Positions 48,045 to 56,928 of a DNA stretch of 64,000 bases are shown piece after piece. The DNA is from RBG-16-66-20 sp052386675 (GTDB lineage: Bacteria > Pseudomonadota > Gammaproteobacteria > Burkholderiales > SG8-39), in assembly GCA_052386675.1 (NCBI GenBank), contig JBQTJX010000002.1, positions 1 to 64,000 of the forward strand, written 5' to 3'. Numbering within the stretch: position 1 is the first letter of the stretch; each line of letters begins with the position of its first letter. A program made the position numbers and the translations under genes. The notes beneath the pieces are model-generated. The model did not search any database and was not told the origin of the DNA. It saw only the letters and a program-made list of their open reading frames with translations.

Positions 48045-48394
48045 GCCGCGACCTTCTCCGGCTCGAACACGGGTCGCCCGTCCTGCATCCGGGCGCGCAA
48101 GCGCATGCCGATCCTCACCGCCTCAGGCGCGACGCCGACGACGCGGCTGAGCAGGTGCGGGCCTTCGTCGGTCTTCACGATCGCGACCACATAGGGAACC
48201 TGTTCCTTGAACTCCGCGCTCGGCGCGCGGTGCACGACGGAGAAGGAATACACGCTACCGCCTCCGCTTGCCGCTGCCCAGTCAAGATTCGCGCCGCCGC
48301 ACTTCGGGCAGGCAGGCCTGGGGTAGAAGTGGAACGCGCCGCAGCCGCCGCAGCGCGGCATCGAGAAGGCATCGGTGGGCCGCTGCGGCATCAT
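48041..48394 (-). CDS. DUF35 OB-fold zinc-ribbon protein
   Basis: 117 residues: a rubredoxin-like zinc ribbon (Cys15, Cys18, Cys29, Cys32 in RCGGCGAF and RPACPKCG) followed by an OB-fold (about residues 45-112). DUF35 proteins bind acyl-CoA and form complexes with thiolase-like partners; with HMG-CoA synthase/thiolase in archaea and with the steroid-degradation aldolase Ltp2 in actinobacteria. It starts on the thiolase stop (TGATG), which ties its translation to that partner. Confidence 0.88.
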   Translation of the reverse strand: MMPQRPTDAFSMPRCGGCGAFHFYPRPACPKCGGANLDWAAASGGGSVYSFSVVHRAPSAEFKEQVPYVVAIVKTDEGPHLLSRVVGVAPEAVRIGMRLRARMQDGRPVFEPEKVAA

Positions 48395-49539
48395 CAGCCG
48401 CGCCCCAGGATCAAGGTGCAGTGCAGGCCGATGATGCCGCCATTGCCGTGCGCCAGGGCCAGCTCGGCATCCTTCACCTGCCGCTCGCCGCATTCGCCGC
48501 GCAGCTGGCGCACCGCCTCCACGACGTGGAACATGCCGCCGGAGAGGCCTGGGTGAACCGCGGACAGCAGGCCGCCGTGCGTGGTGACCGGCAATTCGCC
48601 GCCAATCCGGATCCGCCCGCCCTCGACGAAGCGCCCGCCCTCGCCCTTGGGGCAAAAACCCAGGTCCTCCAGCTCCGCGATCACGGTGATGGTGAAGCAG
48701 TCGTACAGTTCCGCGACGTCGATGTCCGCTGGAGTCACGCCCGCCATACGGAAGGCATCCCGCCCGGATTGCACCGCGCCGGTAGTGGCGATGGCATCGT
48801 GCTCACCGATGTAAGCGTGGGTGAAGCCGTAGCCCTGGCCGAGGATCGCCACCGGCTTCTTGCGGACATCCGTGCGCGACGTGACGACGAACGCAGCCGC
48901 GCCATCGGAGACGATGGCGCAGTCCAGCAGGTGCAGGGGCGTGGTGATCATCCTGGAGCCAAGCACGTCGGCCACGGTGATGGGTGCGCGCATCTGCGCC
49001 AGCGGATTGAGCGCCGCGTGGCCGCGGATGGCGACGGCCACTTCCGCCATCTGCTCCGGCGTCGTGCCGTACTCGTGCATGTGGCGCTGCGCCACCAGCG
49101 CGTACAGCGTCGGGATCAGCGGGCCGTACGGCGCCTCGTACTGCGGGTGCGCCCAGCCCACACCGGCCAGTTGTGCCACCGTGGCGTCGCGCGAGACATT
49201 AGTGAGCTGGTTCTGGCCGCCGACGCACAGCACCGTGGTCGCCTGCCCGGTCGCCACCGCCATGGCGGCGTGATGGACCATCGCCGTGCCCGAGGCGCCG
49301 GCGACGTCCAGCGTCGCCAGGTAGCCCGGCCGGATACCCAGCGCCTGCGCCGCCATGCCCACCGGCATCGCCCAGTTGGCCGTGCGTATGGGCGTCGTCA
49401 GCAGCCCGTCCACGTCCGCGAGCGTCAAGCCGGCGTCCTCGAGGGCGGCAAGCGCGGCGGCGCGCTGCAGGTCGCGGGCGTCCTGCCCCGGCGTCTTGCC
49501 AAGCGCGCTTTCTCCGACGCCGGCGATGCCGACCTTCAC
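48394..49539 (-). CDS. Thiolase-like protein lacking the nucleophilic Cys (possible retro-aldolase)
   Basis: A 381-residue SCP2-type thiolase-fold protein. The start MKVGIAGVGESALGK and the C-terminal half (YDCFTITVIAELEDLGFCP, THGGLLSAVHPGLSGG) fit the family. The active-site loop reads TLDVAGASGTAMVHHAA: Gly81 occupies the position of the thiolase Cys. The His of the HP motif remains. Thiolase-fold partners of DUF35 without this Cys include the Ltp2 retro-aldolases of steroid side-chain degradation. GTG 49539 overlaps the acyl-CoA dehydrogenase stop as GTGA. Confidence 0.85.
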   Translation of the reverse strand: MKVGIAGVGESALGKTPGQDARDLQRAAALAALEDAGLTLADVDGLLTTPIRTANWAMPVGMAAQALGIRPGYLATLDVAGASGTAMVHHAAMAVATGQATTVLCVGGQNQLTNVSRDATVAQLAGVGWAHPQYEAPYGPLIPTLYALVAQRHMHEYGTTPEQMAEVAVAIRGHAALNPLAQMRAPITVADVLGSRMITTPLHLLDCAIVSDGAAAFVVTSRTDVRKKPVAILGQGYGFTHAYIGEHDAIATTGAVQSGRDAFRMAGVTPADIDVAELYDCFTITVIAELEDLGFCPKGEGGRFVEGGRIRIGGELPVTTHGGLLSAVHPGLSGGMFHVVEAVRQLRGECGERQVKDAELALAHGNGGIIGLHCTLILGRG

Positions 49540-50678
49540 TTCAGCAGGTCCCGGGCGATCAGCATTCTCTGGATCTCGGACGAACCTTCGCCGACGCGGT
49601 AGTGGCGCACGTCGCGGTAGAAGCGCTCGATGGGGTAGCCGCGCACCAGGCCCATGCCGCCGTGGATCTGCACCGCGCGGTCGGCGACGCGGCCGACCAT
49701 CTCGGAGCAGGTCAGCTTGCAGATGCTGGCCGCGGGGCCGACGTCCTCGCCCGCCTGCACCCGGCGCAGGGTCTCGTACGTATAGGCTCGCGCCGTCTCC
49801 AGTTCCACCACCGAGTCGGCCAGCATCCACTGGATGGCCTGGCGCTCCGACAACGGTTGACCGAACGTAACTCTCTCACGCGCATAGGCCGCCGACATCT
49901 CGATCAGCCGGTCGGCGGCGCCCAGGCAGGAGCAGGACACGCCAAGCCGACCGTTGGTGAGCGACTCCATGGCGATGCGGAATCCCTGTCCCACCTCGCC
50001 CAGCACCGCACTGTCCGGGAGGAAGCAATCGTCTATGGTCAGTTCCGCGAGCTTGATGGCCTCCGAGCCGATGGTGGTATCCACGCGGGTCACGTTGAAG
50101 CCCGGGGTGCCCTTCTCCACCAGGAAAGCAGTGATGCCGCCGCGGCCCCGCTTGGCGGCATCGTTCACCGCCATCACCATCACGACGTCCGCGTCGTGCG
50201 CGCCGGAGATGTAGTGCTTGCGACCGTTGAGCACCCAGCCGCCGGCCTTCCTTTCCGCCTTCGTCTTCATGGACTGGGAGTCGGACCCGGCGCCGGGCTC
50301 GGTCAGGCCGAACGAGGCGCGCAGCGTGCCGCTGGCGAGTCCCGCCACGTACTGCTTCTTCTGCGCGTCGGTACCGAATTTCGCGATCGCGATCGGATTC
50401 AGGCCGCTGGTGGCATCCAGCAGCAGCGTGAACATCCGGTGCGAGCGCGAGAACTCCTCCAGCGCCAGGCAATAGGTCATGAGGTCGAAGCCACCGCCGC
50501 CGTATTCCGAAGGCAGGCGCATACCGAGGTAGCCCTGCTCGCGCAGCAGGTCCACCGCGGCCTGCGGGACCTCGCCCGTGCGGTCGATCTCCAGCGCGAG
50601 CGGCTCCAGCTTCTCGGTGGTGAACCTGCGCAGCACGGCGCGCACCTCGGCCAGTTCCGGCGTGATTTCGAGTTGCAT
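49536..50678 (-). CDS. Acyl-CoA dehydrogenase
   Basis: A 380-residue flavoenzyme that makes the 2,3-enoyl-CoA. Visible are GLTEPGAGSDSQSMKT (FAD and substrate loop), YIERFYRDVRHYRVGEGSSEI-like C-terminal region with the catalytic Glu in GEGSSEIQR, and the normal length. It lies 8 bases after the hydratase gene and overlaps the thiolase-like gene by 4 bases. It would act upstream of the hydratase and aldolase/thiolase step on the operon's acyl-CoA. Confidence 0.95.
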   Translation of the reverse strand: MQLEITPELAEVRAVLRRFTTEKLEPLALEIDRTGEVPQAAVDLLREQGYLGMRLPSEYGGGGFDLMTYCLALEEFSRSHRMFTLLLDATSGLNPIAIAKFGTDAQKKQYVAGLASGTLRASFGLTEPGAGSDSQSMKTKAERKAGGWVLNGRKHYISGAHDADVVMVMAVNDAAKRGRGGITAFLVEKGTPGFNVTRVDTTIGSEAIKLAELTIDDCFLPDSAVLGEVGQGFRIAMESLTNGRLGVSCSCLGAADRLIEMSAAYARERVTFGQPLSERQAIQWMLADSVVELETARAYTYETLRRVQAGEDVGPAASICKLTCSEMVGRVADRAVQIHGGMGLVRGYPIERFYRDVRHYRVGEGSSEIQRMLIARDLLK

Positions 50679-50686
50679 GGCTCTCC

Positions 50687-51346
50687 CTAGGCCTTGTCCG
50701 CCTCGGCGAAGGCTGCGGCGAGCGCGGCCTTCAGCGGGGCATGGATGAAGTTCTTGTTGATCCGGTACGCGTCCGCAGGCATCGCCGCGAGCTTGCCCGC
50801 GCGCTCCAGCGCCGTCGCCTGCACCGCATCCGCCGGGCAGACGAAGTCCGCCAGCCCGGGGCCTGCCGGCTCGCCGTCCTGCACCATGCGCCGCGCGACC
50901 GCCATGCCGCTGCGCGCGGCGACGATGGCGTAGCCCACCGGCGTCGGAATGCCGTGCCTGATCTCGGGCAGGCCGATCTCGGCCGTGTCGGCCATCACCA
51001 GGTCGTCCGCCAGCAGCGCCAGCATGGCCCCGGCCCCGAGCGCCTTGCCCTGCACCGCGGCGACGAGCGGTCCGGGGAAATCCAGCACCGCGTTGAGCGT
51101 CCGCCTGAGCAGCTCGCGCCGCCTCTTCGCCGCGACGCCGCGATCGAGCTCGGAAAACTCCTTCAGGTCCGCGCCGGCGGAGTAGACCTTCGTCCCGGCG
51201 CCGGCGATGACCACCGCCTTCGCGCCGGAGGCGAGTCCCTGCACCAGCGCCTCATGCATCGCCTCGTTCATGGCGTTGGCCTTCTCGGGGCGGTTGAGCG
51301 TCAGGACGAGGATCTCGCCCGCCTTCGCGGCCAGAACGACGCTCAT
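50687..51346 (-). CDS. Short enoyl-CoA hydratase/isomerase family protein
   Basis: A 219-residue crotonase-fold protein, shorter than the usual 255-260 because the C-terminal helical part is reduced. It has YSAGADLKEFSE and VQGKALGAGAMLALLAD for the oxyanion hole. The second catalytic Glu is present (IGLPEIRHGI), but the first is Met after the GAG turn, so water addition may need another base. ATG 51346 overlaps the upstream ligase stop (ATGA). It probably acts on the product of the neighbouring acyl-CoA dehydrogenase. Confidence 0.85.
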   Translation of the reverse strand: MSVVLAAKAGEILVLTLNRPEKANAMNEAMHEALVQGLASGAKAVVIAGAGTKVYSAGADLKEFSELDRGVAAKRRRELLRRTLNAVLDFPGPLVAAVQGKALGAGAMLALLADDLVMADTAEIGLPEIRHGIPTPVGYAIVAARSGMAVARRMVQDGEPAGPGLADFVCPADAVQATALERAGKLAAMPADAYRINKNFIHAPLKAALAAAFAEADKA

Positions 51347-53460
51347 GCGCTCACCACCAGCGCATCCACCACCCGCGCGCCCTGTCCTGCGGGCAGCACG
51401 CGCAGCGGATTGATGTCCAGCTCCGCGATCCGGCCGCCGAGGTCCACCGCGAGCCAGGACAGACGGACAATGCAATCCGCAAGCGCCTCCACGTCCAGCG
51501 GCGGATGGCCGCGCACGCCCTTGAACAGGACCGCGCCGCGCAGTTCCTCGACCATGTCTTTCGCCTCTTCTTGGGACACTGGGGGCAACCTGAGGGAAAC
51601 GTCCTTGAACACTTCCACGAAGATACCGCCCAGGCCGACCGTCAGCACCGGCCCGAAACCCGGATCCTGCGAAACACCCAGCAGCACTTCCTCGCCGCCC
51701 GTGACCATCTCCTGCACCAGCACGCCCTCGATGCGCGCGTCGGGCCTATAGGCCTTCGCCGCGGCGATCACCTCGTCGTAGCCCCGGCCGATGGCGTCCG
51801 GCCCGGACAAGTCGAGGCGGATCGCTTTCGCTTCGGTCTTGTGCGGGATGTCTGGAGACGAAATCTTGAGCGCCACGGTTCCGGCCGCGGCCACCGCCTC
51901 CGCCCGGGAGGTGGCGAGGAATTCCTTCGTCACCGGCAAGCCGTAGCAGGCGAGCAAGGCCTTGGACGCGCCTTCGGTCATGATTCCGGGCCGGAGCAGC
52001 TTCGTCGCCGCCACGGGATCCATGCCATCGGGCCGCTTTGGCGCCGGCCTCGCCCTGCGCGCGCGGAACTCGCCGTACCGGATGGCGGCGCTCACCGCAT
52101 TCATGCAAGGCAGGGCATCGCGGTAGACGGCGTGCCCTTCCGCTACCAGCACCTCGGGCGTCAACGCCGGGTCGTCCAGGCATCGCCCGGTGAACAGGAT
52201 CGCCACCGGTTTGTCCGTCTGCGCCGCAGCCTCCGCAATGGACCGGATCTCCGCCGCGACCGCGCTCGTGAGTACCGGGACCAGGGTCCCGACGCCCGGG
52301 TCCTCGCCAAGGATCCTCGCCACCGCGCCGAACGTGTCGGTGCGACCGATTGCCGCGGAGGTAAGGTCCGTCGGGTTGGACGCAGCGACGAATCCCGGCA
52401 GGTAGGCCTTCAGCTTGTCCTGCGTCGCATCCGCATAGGCCGGAAACTCGACGCCGCGCGCGGCGCCCAGGTCGGCCACCATCACCAGGTTGCCGCCGGA
52501 AACCGACAGCGCGGCCGCCGTGCGCGATTTCGGCCGTCGCCCGCGCCGCAGGAGCATCGCGGTCTCGTACAGTTCGCTGCAATCATCCACTCGGATGATC
52601 CCCAGTTGGCGCAACGCGGCGTCGCTCACCTCGTCCGCGCCGGTCACCGCGCCGGTGTGCGAGGCCGCGGCGCGGCTGCCCGCCTCGGTGCGCCCGACCT
52701 TGATCATGACGATGGGCTTGTCGAGTTCCGCGGCGCGCGCGGCCAGCGCGCGCAGCCTGGTGGTGTCGGGCACGCGCTCGGCGATGGAGAGCACCACCTT
52801 CGTGCGCTCGCTCTCCACCATGAACGCCATGTAGTCGATGAGGGACAGGTCGGCGTCGTTGCCGCAGCTCACCTGGTAGGAAATGCCAAGACCCGCCTGC
52901 TGCGCGCGCCACATGACGTTGATCTGCCCGGCGCCGCCGGACTGGCTGACGACGCCGATATCCCCCGCCGGCCGGCGCTCGCCCTTGATGGCCGAGGTCG
53001 AGGTCAGCGCGAACGCGTCCACGAAGTTCACCATGCCGTTGCAGTTCGGGCCCATGAAGCGCAATCCGCCGGCACGCGCGATGCCGACCACGCGTTGCTG
53101 CAGGGCGCGGCCCTCCTCCGTGCCGGTTTCGCCGAATCCGGCCGAGAACACCGTGGCGAAGGGTGTGCCCAGCTTCACGCAGGACTCCAGGGCGTCGGGA
53201 ACGCCGGCCGAGGGCAGCACGATGCCAACGTGGTCCGGCGCCTGCGGCAGGTCGGCCAGCGACGGGTAGCACTTCAGGCCGAAGATCTCGGCGCGCTTCG
53301 GGTTGACCGGGTAGATCTCGCCGCGGAAGCCGAAATCCACCAGCAGCCGCATGCAGCGGCCGCCGAACTTGGACAGGTCCTCGGTGGCGCCGACGAAGGC
53401 GACGCGCCGCGGAGCGAAAAACCGGGTCAGGTCGGGGAAGGCATCCATGCGATCAGACAT
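51343..53460 (-). CDS. Acetate--CoA ligase family protein (NDP-forming acyl-CoA synthetase)
   Basis: A 705-residue fusion of a CoA-binding domain (FAPRRVAFVGATEDLSKFGG, about residues 14-33), a succinyl-CoA-synthetase-like domain with the phospho-His motif ASHTGAVTGADE, and a C-terminal ATP-grasp domain (from about residue 480, VALKISSPDIPHKTEAKAI). It activates a carboxylate with ATP to acyl-CoA, ADP and phosphate. It overlaps the lyase gene upstream by 8 bases. In this operon it would load the acid released by, or fed to, the lyase step. Confidence 0.92.
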   Translation of the reverse strand: MSDRMDAFPDLTRFFAPRRVAFVGATEDLSKFGGRCMRLLVDFGFRGEIYPVNPKRAEIFGLKCYPSLADLPQAPDHVGIVLPSAGVPDALESCVKLGTPFATVFSAGFGETGTEEGRALQQRVVGIARAGGLRFMGPNCNGMVNFVDAFALTSTSAIKGERRPAGDIGVVSQSGGAGQINVMWRAQQAGLGISYQVSCGNDADLSLIDYMAFMVESERTKVVLSIAERVPDTTRLRALAARAAELDKPIVMIKVGRTEAGSRAAASHTGAVTGADEVSDAALRQLGIIRVDDCSELYETAMLLRRGRRPKSRTAAALSVSGGNLVMVADLGAARGVEFPAYADATQDKLKAYLPGFVAASNPTDLTSAAIGRTDTFGAVARILGEDPGVGTLVPVLTSAVAAEIRSIAEAAAQTDKPVAILFTGRCLDDPALTPEVLVAEGHAVYRDALPCMNAVSAAIRYGEFRARRARPAPKRPDGMDPVAATKLLRPGIMTEGASKALLACYGLPVTKEFLATSRAEAVAAAGTVALKISSPDIPHKTEAKAIRLDLSGPDAIGRGYDEVIAAAKAYRPDARIEGVLVQEMVTGGEEVLLGVSQDPGFGPVLTVGLGGIFVEVFKDVSLRLPPVSQEEAKDMVEELRGAVLFKGVRGHPPLDVEALADCIVRLSWLAVDLGGRIAELDINPLRVLPAGQGARVVDALVVSA

Positions 53461-54319
53461 CCTTGAGGTACTTCCTCTCCAGCGCCTGCCAGTGGCGCGA
53501 GTTCACCGCTTCCTCGCGGTCGCTGAAGGTGGCCAGCTCGGATTCGATCGCCGCGGTGTCGCCGTCGCGCCTGAGCACCGCCAGCACCTTCTTCACCGCG
53601 GCAATCGCGGCGCGGTGCGTCTGCGACGGATAGATGCCGATGCGGTGGCCCATCGCCTCCAGCGCCTTCTTCGGCAGCGGCGGCGTCTTGCCGCCCTCGA
53701 AGATGTTGACCAGGGAGGGCTTGATCAGCCTGCCCGGGATCGCCGCCAGTTCTTCCGCCGATTGCGGCGCCTCGACGAAGCCCACGTCCGCCCCTGCCTC
53801 CAGGTAGGCGTTGACGCGGTCGATCGAGGCCTGCAGGCCTTCGATGGCGCGCGCGTCCGAGCGCGCGATGATGACCATGTCTGCGTCGCGGCGCGTGTCC
53901 ACCGCAGCCCTGATCTTGCCCACCATCTCGGCGGTGCTCACGAGCTGCTTGCCTTCGTAGTGGCCGCACTTCTTGGGCGACACCTGGTCTTCGAGGTGGA
54001 AGGCCGCCACCCCGGTCTTCTCGTACTCGCGCACCGCGCGGATGACGTTGAGCGCATTGCCGTAGCCCGCGTCCATGTCCGCGATCACCGGGATGTCCAC
54101 CGCCTCCACCACGCGCGAGATCCACTGCGTCACCTCGGTCATGGTGAGCAGGCCGATGTCCGGGTAGCCGTTAGAGCGCGAAAAGCCGCCGCCGGTGAGG
54201 TAGACGCCCTCGAAGCCGGCCAGCTCGATCAGGCGCGCGGTCAGCACGTCGTAGGAACCCGGCACGATGGTGTAGCCCTTCCCCGCGAGCAGCGCCCGCA
54301 TCTTCTGCCTTGGATTCAT
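53453..54319 (-). CDS. Isocitrate lyase/PEP mutase family C-C lyase
   Basis: 288 residues in the TIM barrel of 2-methylisocitrate lyase and relatives. The metal-binding DMDAGYGN (Asp81, Asp83) and the lyase signature KKCGH (residues 116-120, catalytic Cys118) are intact, as in isocitrate, methylisocitrate and dimethylmalate lyases; phosphonomutases lack this Cys. It should cleave a 2-hydroxy tri- or dicarboxylate into pyruvate or glyoxylate plus an acid. ATG 54319 overlaps the aconitase-like gene by 4 bases. Confidence 0.9.
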   Translation of the reverse strand: MNPRQKMRALLAGKGYTIVPGSYDVLTARLIELAGFEGVYLTGGGFSRSNGYPDIGLLTMTEVTQWISRVVEAVDIPVIADMDAGYGNALNVIRAVREYEKTGVAAFHLEDQVSPKKCGHYEGKQLVSTAEMVGKIRAAVDTRRDADMVIIARSDARAIEGLQASIDRVNAYLEAGADVGFVEAPQSAEELAAIPGRLIKPSLVNIFEGGKTPPLPKKALEAMGHRIGIYPSQTHRAAIAAVKKVLAVLRRDGDTAAIESELATFSDREEAVNSRHWQALERKYLKDV

Positions 54320-56928
54320 GCCGCTTTCTCCAGTCTGTCCCTGACGACGAAATGCAGTTGGCCGCCGTGGCGGTAGTACGCCACCTCGCGCCGGGTGTCC
54401 AGGCGCGCGAGCAGCGGGACCGCCTGCCGGCGGCCGTCCATGTGCACGATCGTGCACATTTGCTCGCCCCGGGGGGCCAGCCCGGCGCCGATGCCGCGGA
54501 TGTCGATGAGCTCCGAACCGTCCAGGCCGAGCGTCGTGCGCGTCACGCCGGCCGGGAACTGCAGTGGCAGCACGCCCATGCCGATCAGGTTGGAGCGGTG
54601 GATGCGCTCGAAGGACTCCGCGATCACCGCCTTCACCCCCAGCAGGCGCGTTCCCTTGGCCGCCCAGTCGCGCGAGGAGCCGGCGCCGTATTCCGCGCCA
54701 GCGACCACCACCAGCGGCACGCCCTCGGCGCGGTAGCGCTCGGCGGCGGCATGGATGCTCATCCGCTCGCCGCTGGGGTGGTGAACCGTGCTGCTGCCCT
54801 CGATTCCGGGCGTCATCTCGTTCTTCACGCGCACGTTGGCGAAGGTGCCGCGCACCATGACGTCGTGGTTCAGGCGCCGTGCCGCGTAATTGACGAAATC
54901 AGTCGGCGCGACACCGAGCGACTCGAGGTAGGCTGCGGACGGCGTGCCCGCCGAGATCGCGCCCACGGGGGAGATGTGGTCGGTGGTGAACATGTCACCA
55001 AACAGGCCCAGCACGCGCGCGCGCAGGATGTCCGCGGGCGGCACCGGCTGCGCGGCCATGTCGTCGAAAAACGGCGGCCGGCGGATGAAGCTGCTACCCG
55101 GCTTCCAGGCGTGGAGCGTCCCCGCGCCGCCCTCGATGGCGCGCCATCCGGCGGGGCCCGCGAGGATCGCGTCGTAGCGCTCGCGGAACAGCCGCGGCGT
55201 GATCACCTCGTCCATCACCTTGCGGATCTCGGCGCCGTCGGGCCAGATGTCGCGCAGGAACACGGGCCGGCCGTCGGCGCCTTCGCCCAGCGGCTCGCGC
55301 TCGAAGTCCTTCAGCACCGTGCCCGCGATGGCGTAGGCGACCACCAGCGGCGGCGATGCGAGGAAATTGGCGCGCACCGCGGGATGGATGCGGCCTTCGA
55401 AGTTGCGGTTGCCGGAGAGCACTGCGACCGCGTTGAGCTTTCCTTCGTCGATGGCCTGCTGCACCGGCGCGGGCAGCGCGCCCGAGTTGCCCATGCAGGT
55501 CATGCAGCCAAAACCGGCAAGGTGGTAACCGAGCGCGTCCAGCGACTGCTGCAATCCGCTCTTGCCGAGATAGTCCGCGACCACGCGCGAACCCGGCGAG
55601 AGCGAGGTCTTCACCCAGGGCTTGACCCTGAGGCCGCGCGCGAGCGCGTTTCGCGCCAGCAGGCCGGCGCCGATCATCACCGTCGGGTTGGAGGTGTTGG
55701 TGCAACTGGTGATGGCGGCGATGACCACGTCGCCGTCCTTCAGCGTCGAGCTGCGCCGTCCCTCGGGGAACGCGTCCAGGAACGCCTTCGGCGCCTCGCC
55801 AAGCGCCACCCGGTCCTGCGGCCGGCTGGGGCCCGAGACGCTGGGCACCACGCTGCCAAGATCGAACTCGATCACCTGCGTGAACTCGGCCGCCGGCATG
55901 TCCGGCTCGCGCCACATCCCCTGCGCCCTGCAGTAGGCCTCCACCAGCGCCACCTGCTCCTCGCTGCGCCCGGTCAGGCGCAGGAAGCGGATGGTTTCGG
56001 CATCCACCGGGAAGAAGCCCATGGTGGCGCCGTTCTCCGGGCTCATGTTGGCGATGGTGGCGCGGTCGGGCAGCGACAGCTCGGCCACGCCGGGGCCGAA
56101 GTACTCGATGAACTTGTCCACGACCTTCCGGCCACGCAGCATCTGCGTGACCGACAGCACCAAATCGGTGGAGGTGACACCGGGCCGCAGCTTGCCATGC
56201 AAGCGGCAACCAACCACTTCCGGCACCAGCATGGATACCGATTCCCCGAGTGCACCGGCGCCGCCTTCCAGTCCGCCGACGCCCCAGCCCAGGATGCCGA
56301 GGCTGTTGATCATTGCGGTGTGGCTGTCCATGCCGAGCACTGAATCCGGATAGACGACTCCGTTTTCTTCCCAGACCACCATCGCCAGGTACTCAAGATT
56401 GACCTGGTGGCAGATGCCGCTGCCCGGTGGCACGATGCGGAAATTGTCGAAGGCCTGCGCGCCCCAGCGCAGGAACGCGTAGCGCTCGGCGTTTCGCTTC
56501 AACTCCAGCGCGAGGTTGCCGGCCAGCGCCCCGGGCGTGGCGTGTTCGTCCACCATCACCGCGTGGTCGACCACCAGGTCCACCGGCACGGACGGATTGA
56601 GTCGCTTTGGATCCCCGCCGAGGCGCACCGTGGCGTCGCGCATTGCCGCAAGGTCTCCCAGCAGCGGGATGCCGGAGGAGTCCGGCATCACCACGCGCGT
56701 GAAGCGGAACGCGATCTCGCGCTCCGCCTTGCGGTTCTTCAGCCACTGGGCAATGGCGGAGAGGTCCTCACTCTCTCCGTACCGCAGGAGGTTCTCCAGC
56801 ACCACTTTGAGCGAGCAGGGCAGGCGGGTGACGCCGGCGAGTCCCTGCCCTTCGGCCGCAGCGATGCTGTAGTAGGTGTAGGTCTTCGATCCGACCGACA
56901 GTTGGCGCGTCGTACCCTTCACATTCAT
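54316..56928 (-). CDS. Aconitate hydratase (AcnA-like), divergent active site
   Basis: An 870-residue protein of the AcnA/IRP class. Cluster cysteines are present in SCTNTSNP and GCMTCMGN, substrate residues in DHAV (Asp121-His122), GICHQVN and DSHT (201-204), and the swivel-domain GSSRDWAAKG. Two spots differ from AcnA: the QDFTGVP-type motif reads PDSSGIP (Pro82 for Gln), and GGIEAEAAMLG reads GGLEGGAGALG (Gly for the second Glu). It may hydrate a substrate other than cis-aconitate. Start ATG 56928 is coupled to the isochorismatase-like stop (ATGA). Confidence 0.9.
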   Translation of the reverse strand: MNVKGTTRQLSVGSKTYTYYSIAAAEGQGLAGVTRLPCSLKVVLENLLRYGESEDLSAIAQWLKNRKAEREIAFRFTRVVMPDSSGIPLLGDLAAMRDATVRLGGDPKRLNPSVPVDLVVDHAVMVDEHATPGALAGNLALELKRNAERYAFLRWGAQAFDNFRIVPPGSGICHQVNLEYLAMVVWEENGVVYPDSVLGMDSHTAMINSLGILGWGVGGLEGGAGALGESVSMLVPEVVGCRLHGKLRPGVTSTDLVLSVTQMLRGRKVVDKFIEYFGPGVAELSLPDRATIANMSPENGATMGFFPVDAETIRFLRLTGRSEEQVALVEAYCRAQGMWREPDMPAAEFTQVIEFDLGSVVPSVSGPSRPQDRVALGEAPKAFLDAFPEGRRSSTLKDGDVVIAAITSCTNTSNPTVMIGAGLLARNALARGLRVKPWVKTSLSPGSRVVADYLGKSGLQQSLDALGYHLAGFGCMTCMGNSGALPAPVQQAIDEGKLNAVAVLSGNRNFEGRIHPAVRANFLASPPLVVAYAIAGTVLKDFEREPLGEGADGRPVFLRDIWPDGAEIRKVMDEVITPRLFRERYDAILAGPAGWRAIEGGAGTLHAWKPGSSFIRRPPFFDDMAAQPVPPADILRARVLGLFGDMFTTDHISPVGAISAGTPSAAYLESLGVAPTDFVNYAARRLNHDVMVRGTFANVRVKNEMTPGIEGSSTVHHPSGERMSIHAAAERYRAEGVPLVVVAGAEYGAGSSRDWAAKGTRLLGVKAVIAESFERIHRSNLIGMGVLPLQFPAGVTRTTLGLDGSELIDIRGIGAGLAPRGEQMCTIVHMDGRRQAVPLLARLDTRREVAYYRHGGQLHFVVRDRLEKAA

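Noticed and set aside
53453..54319. Phosphoenolpyruvate mutase or phosphonate-pathway role for the isocitrate-lyase-family protein
   Set aside because: The KKCGH lyase signature is present, and no phosphonate genes are nearby.
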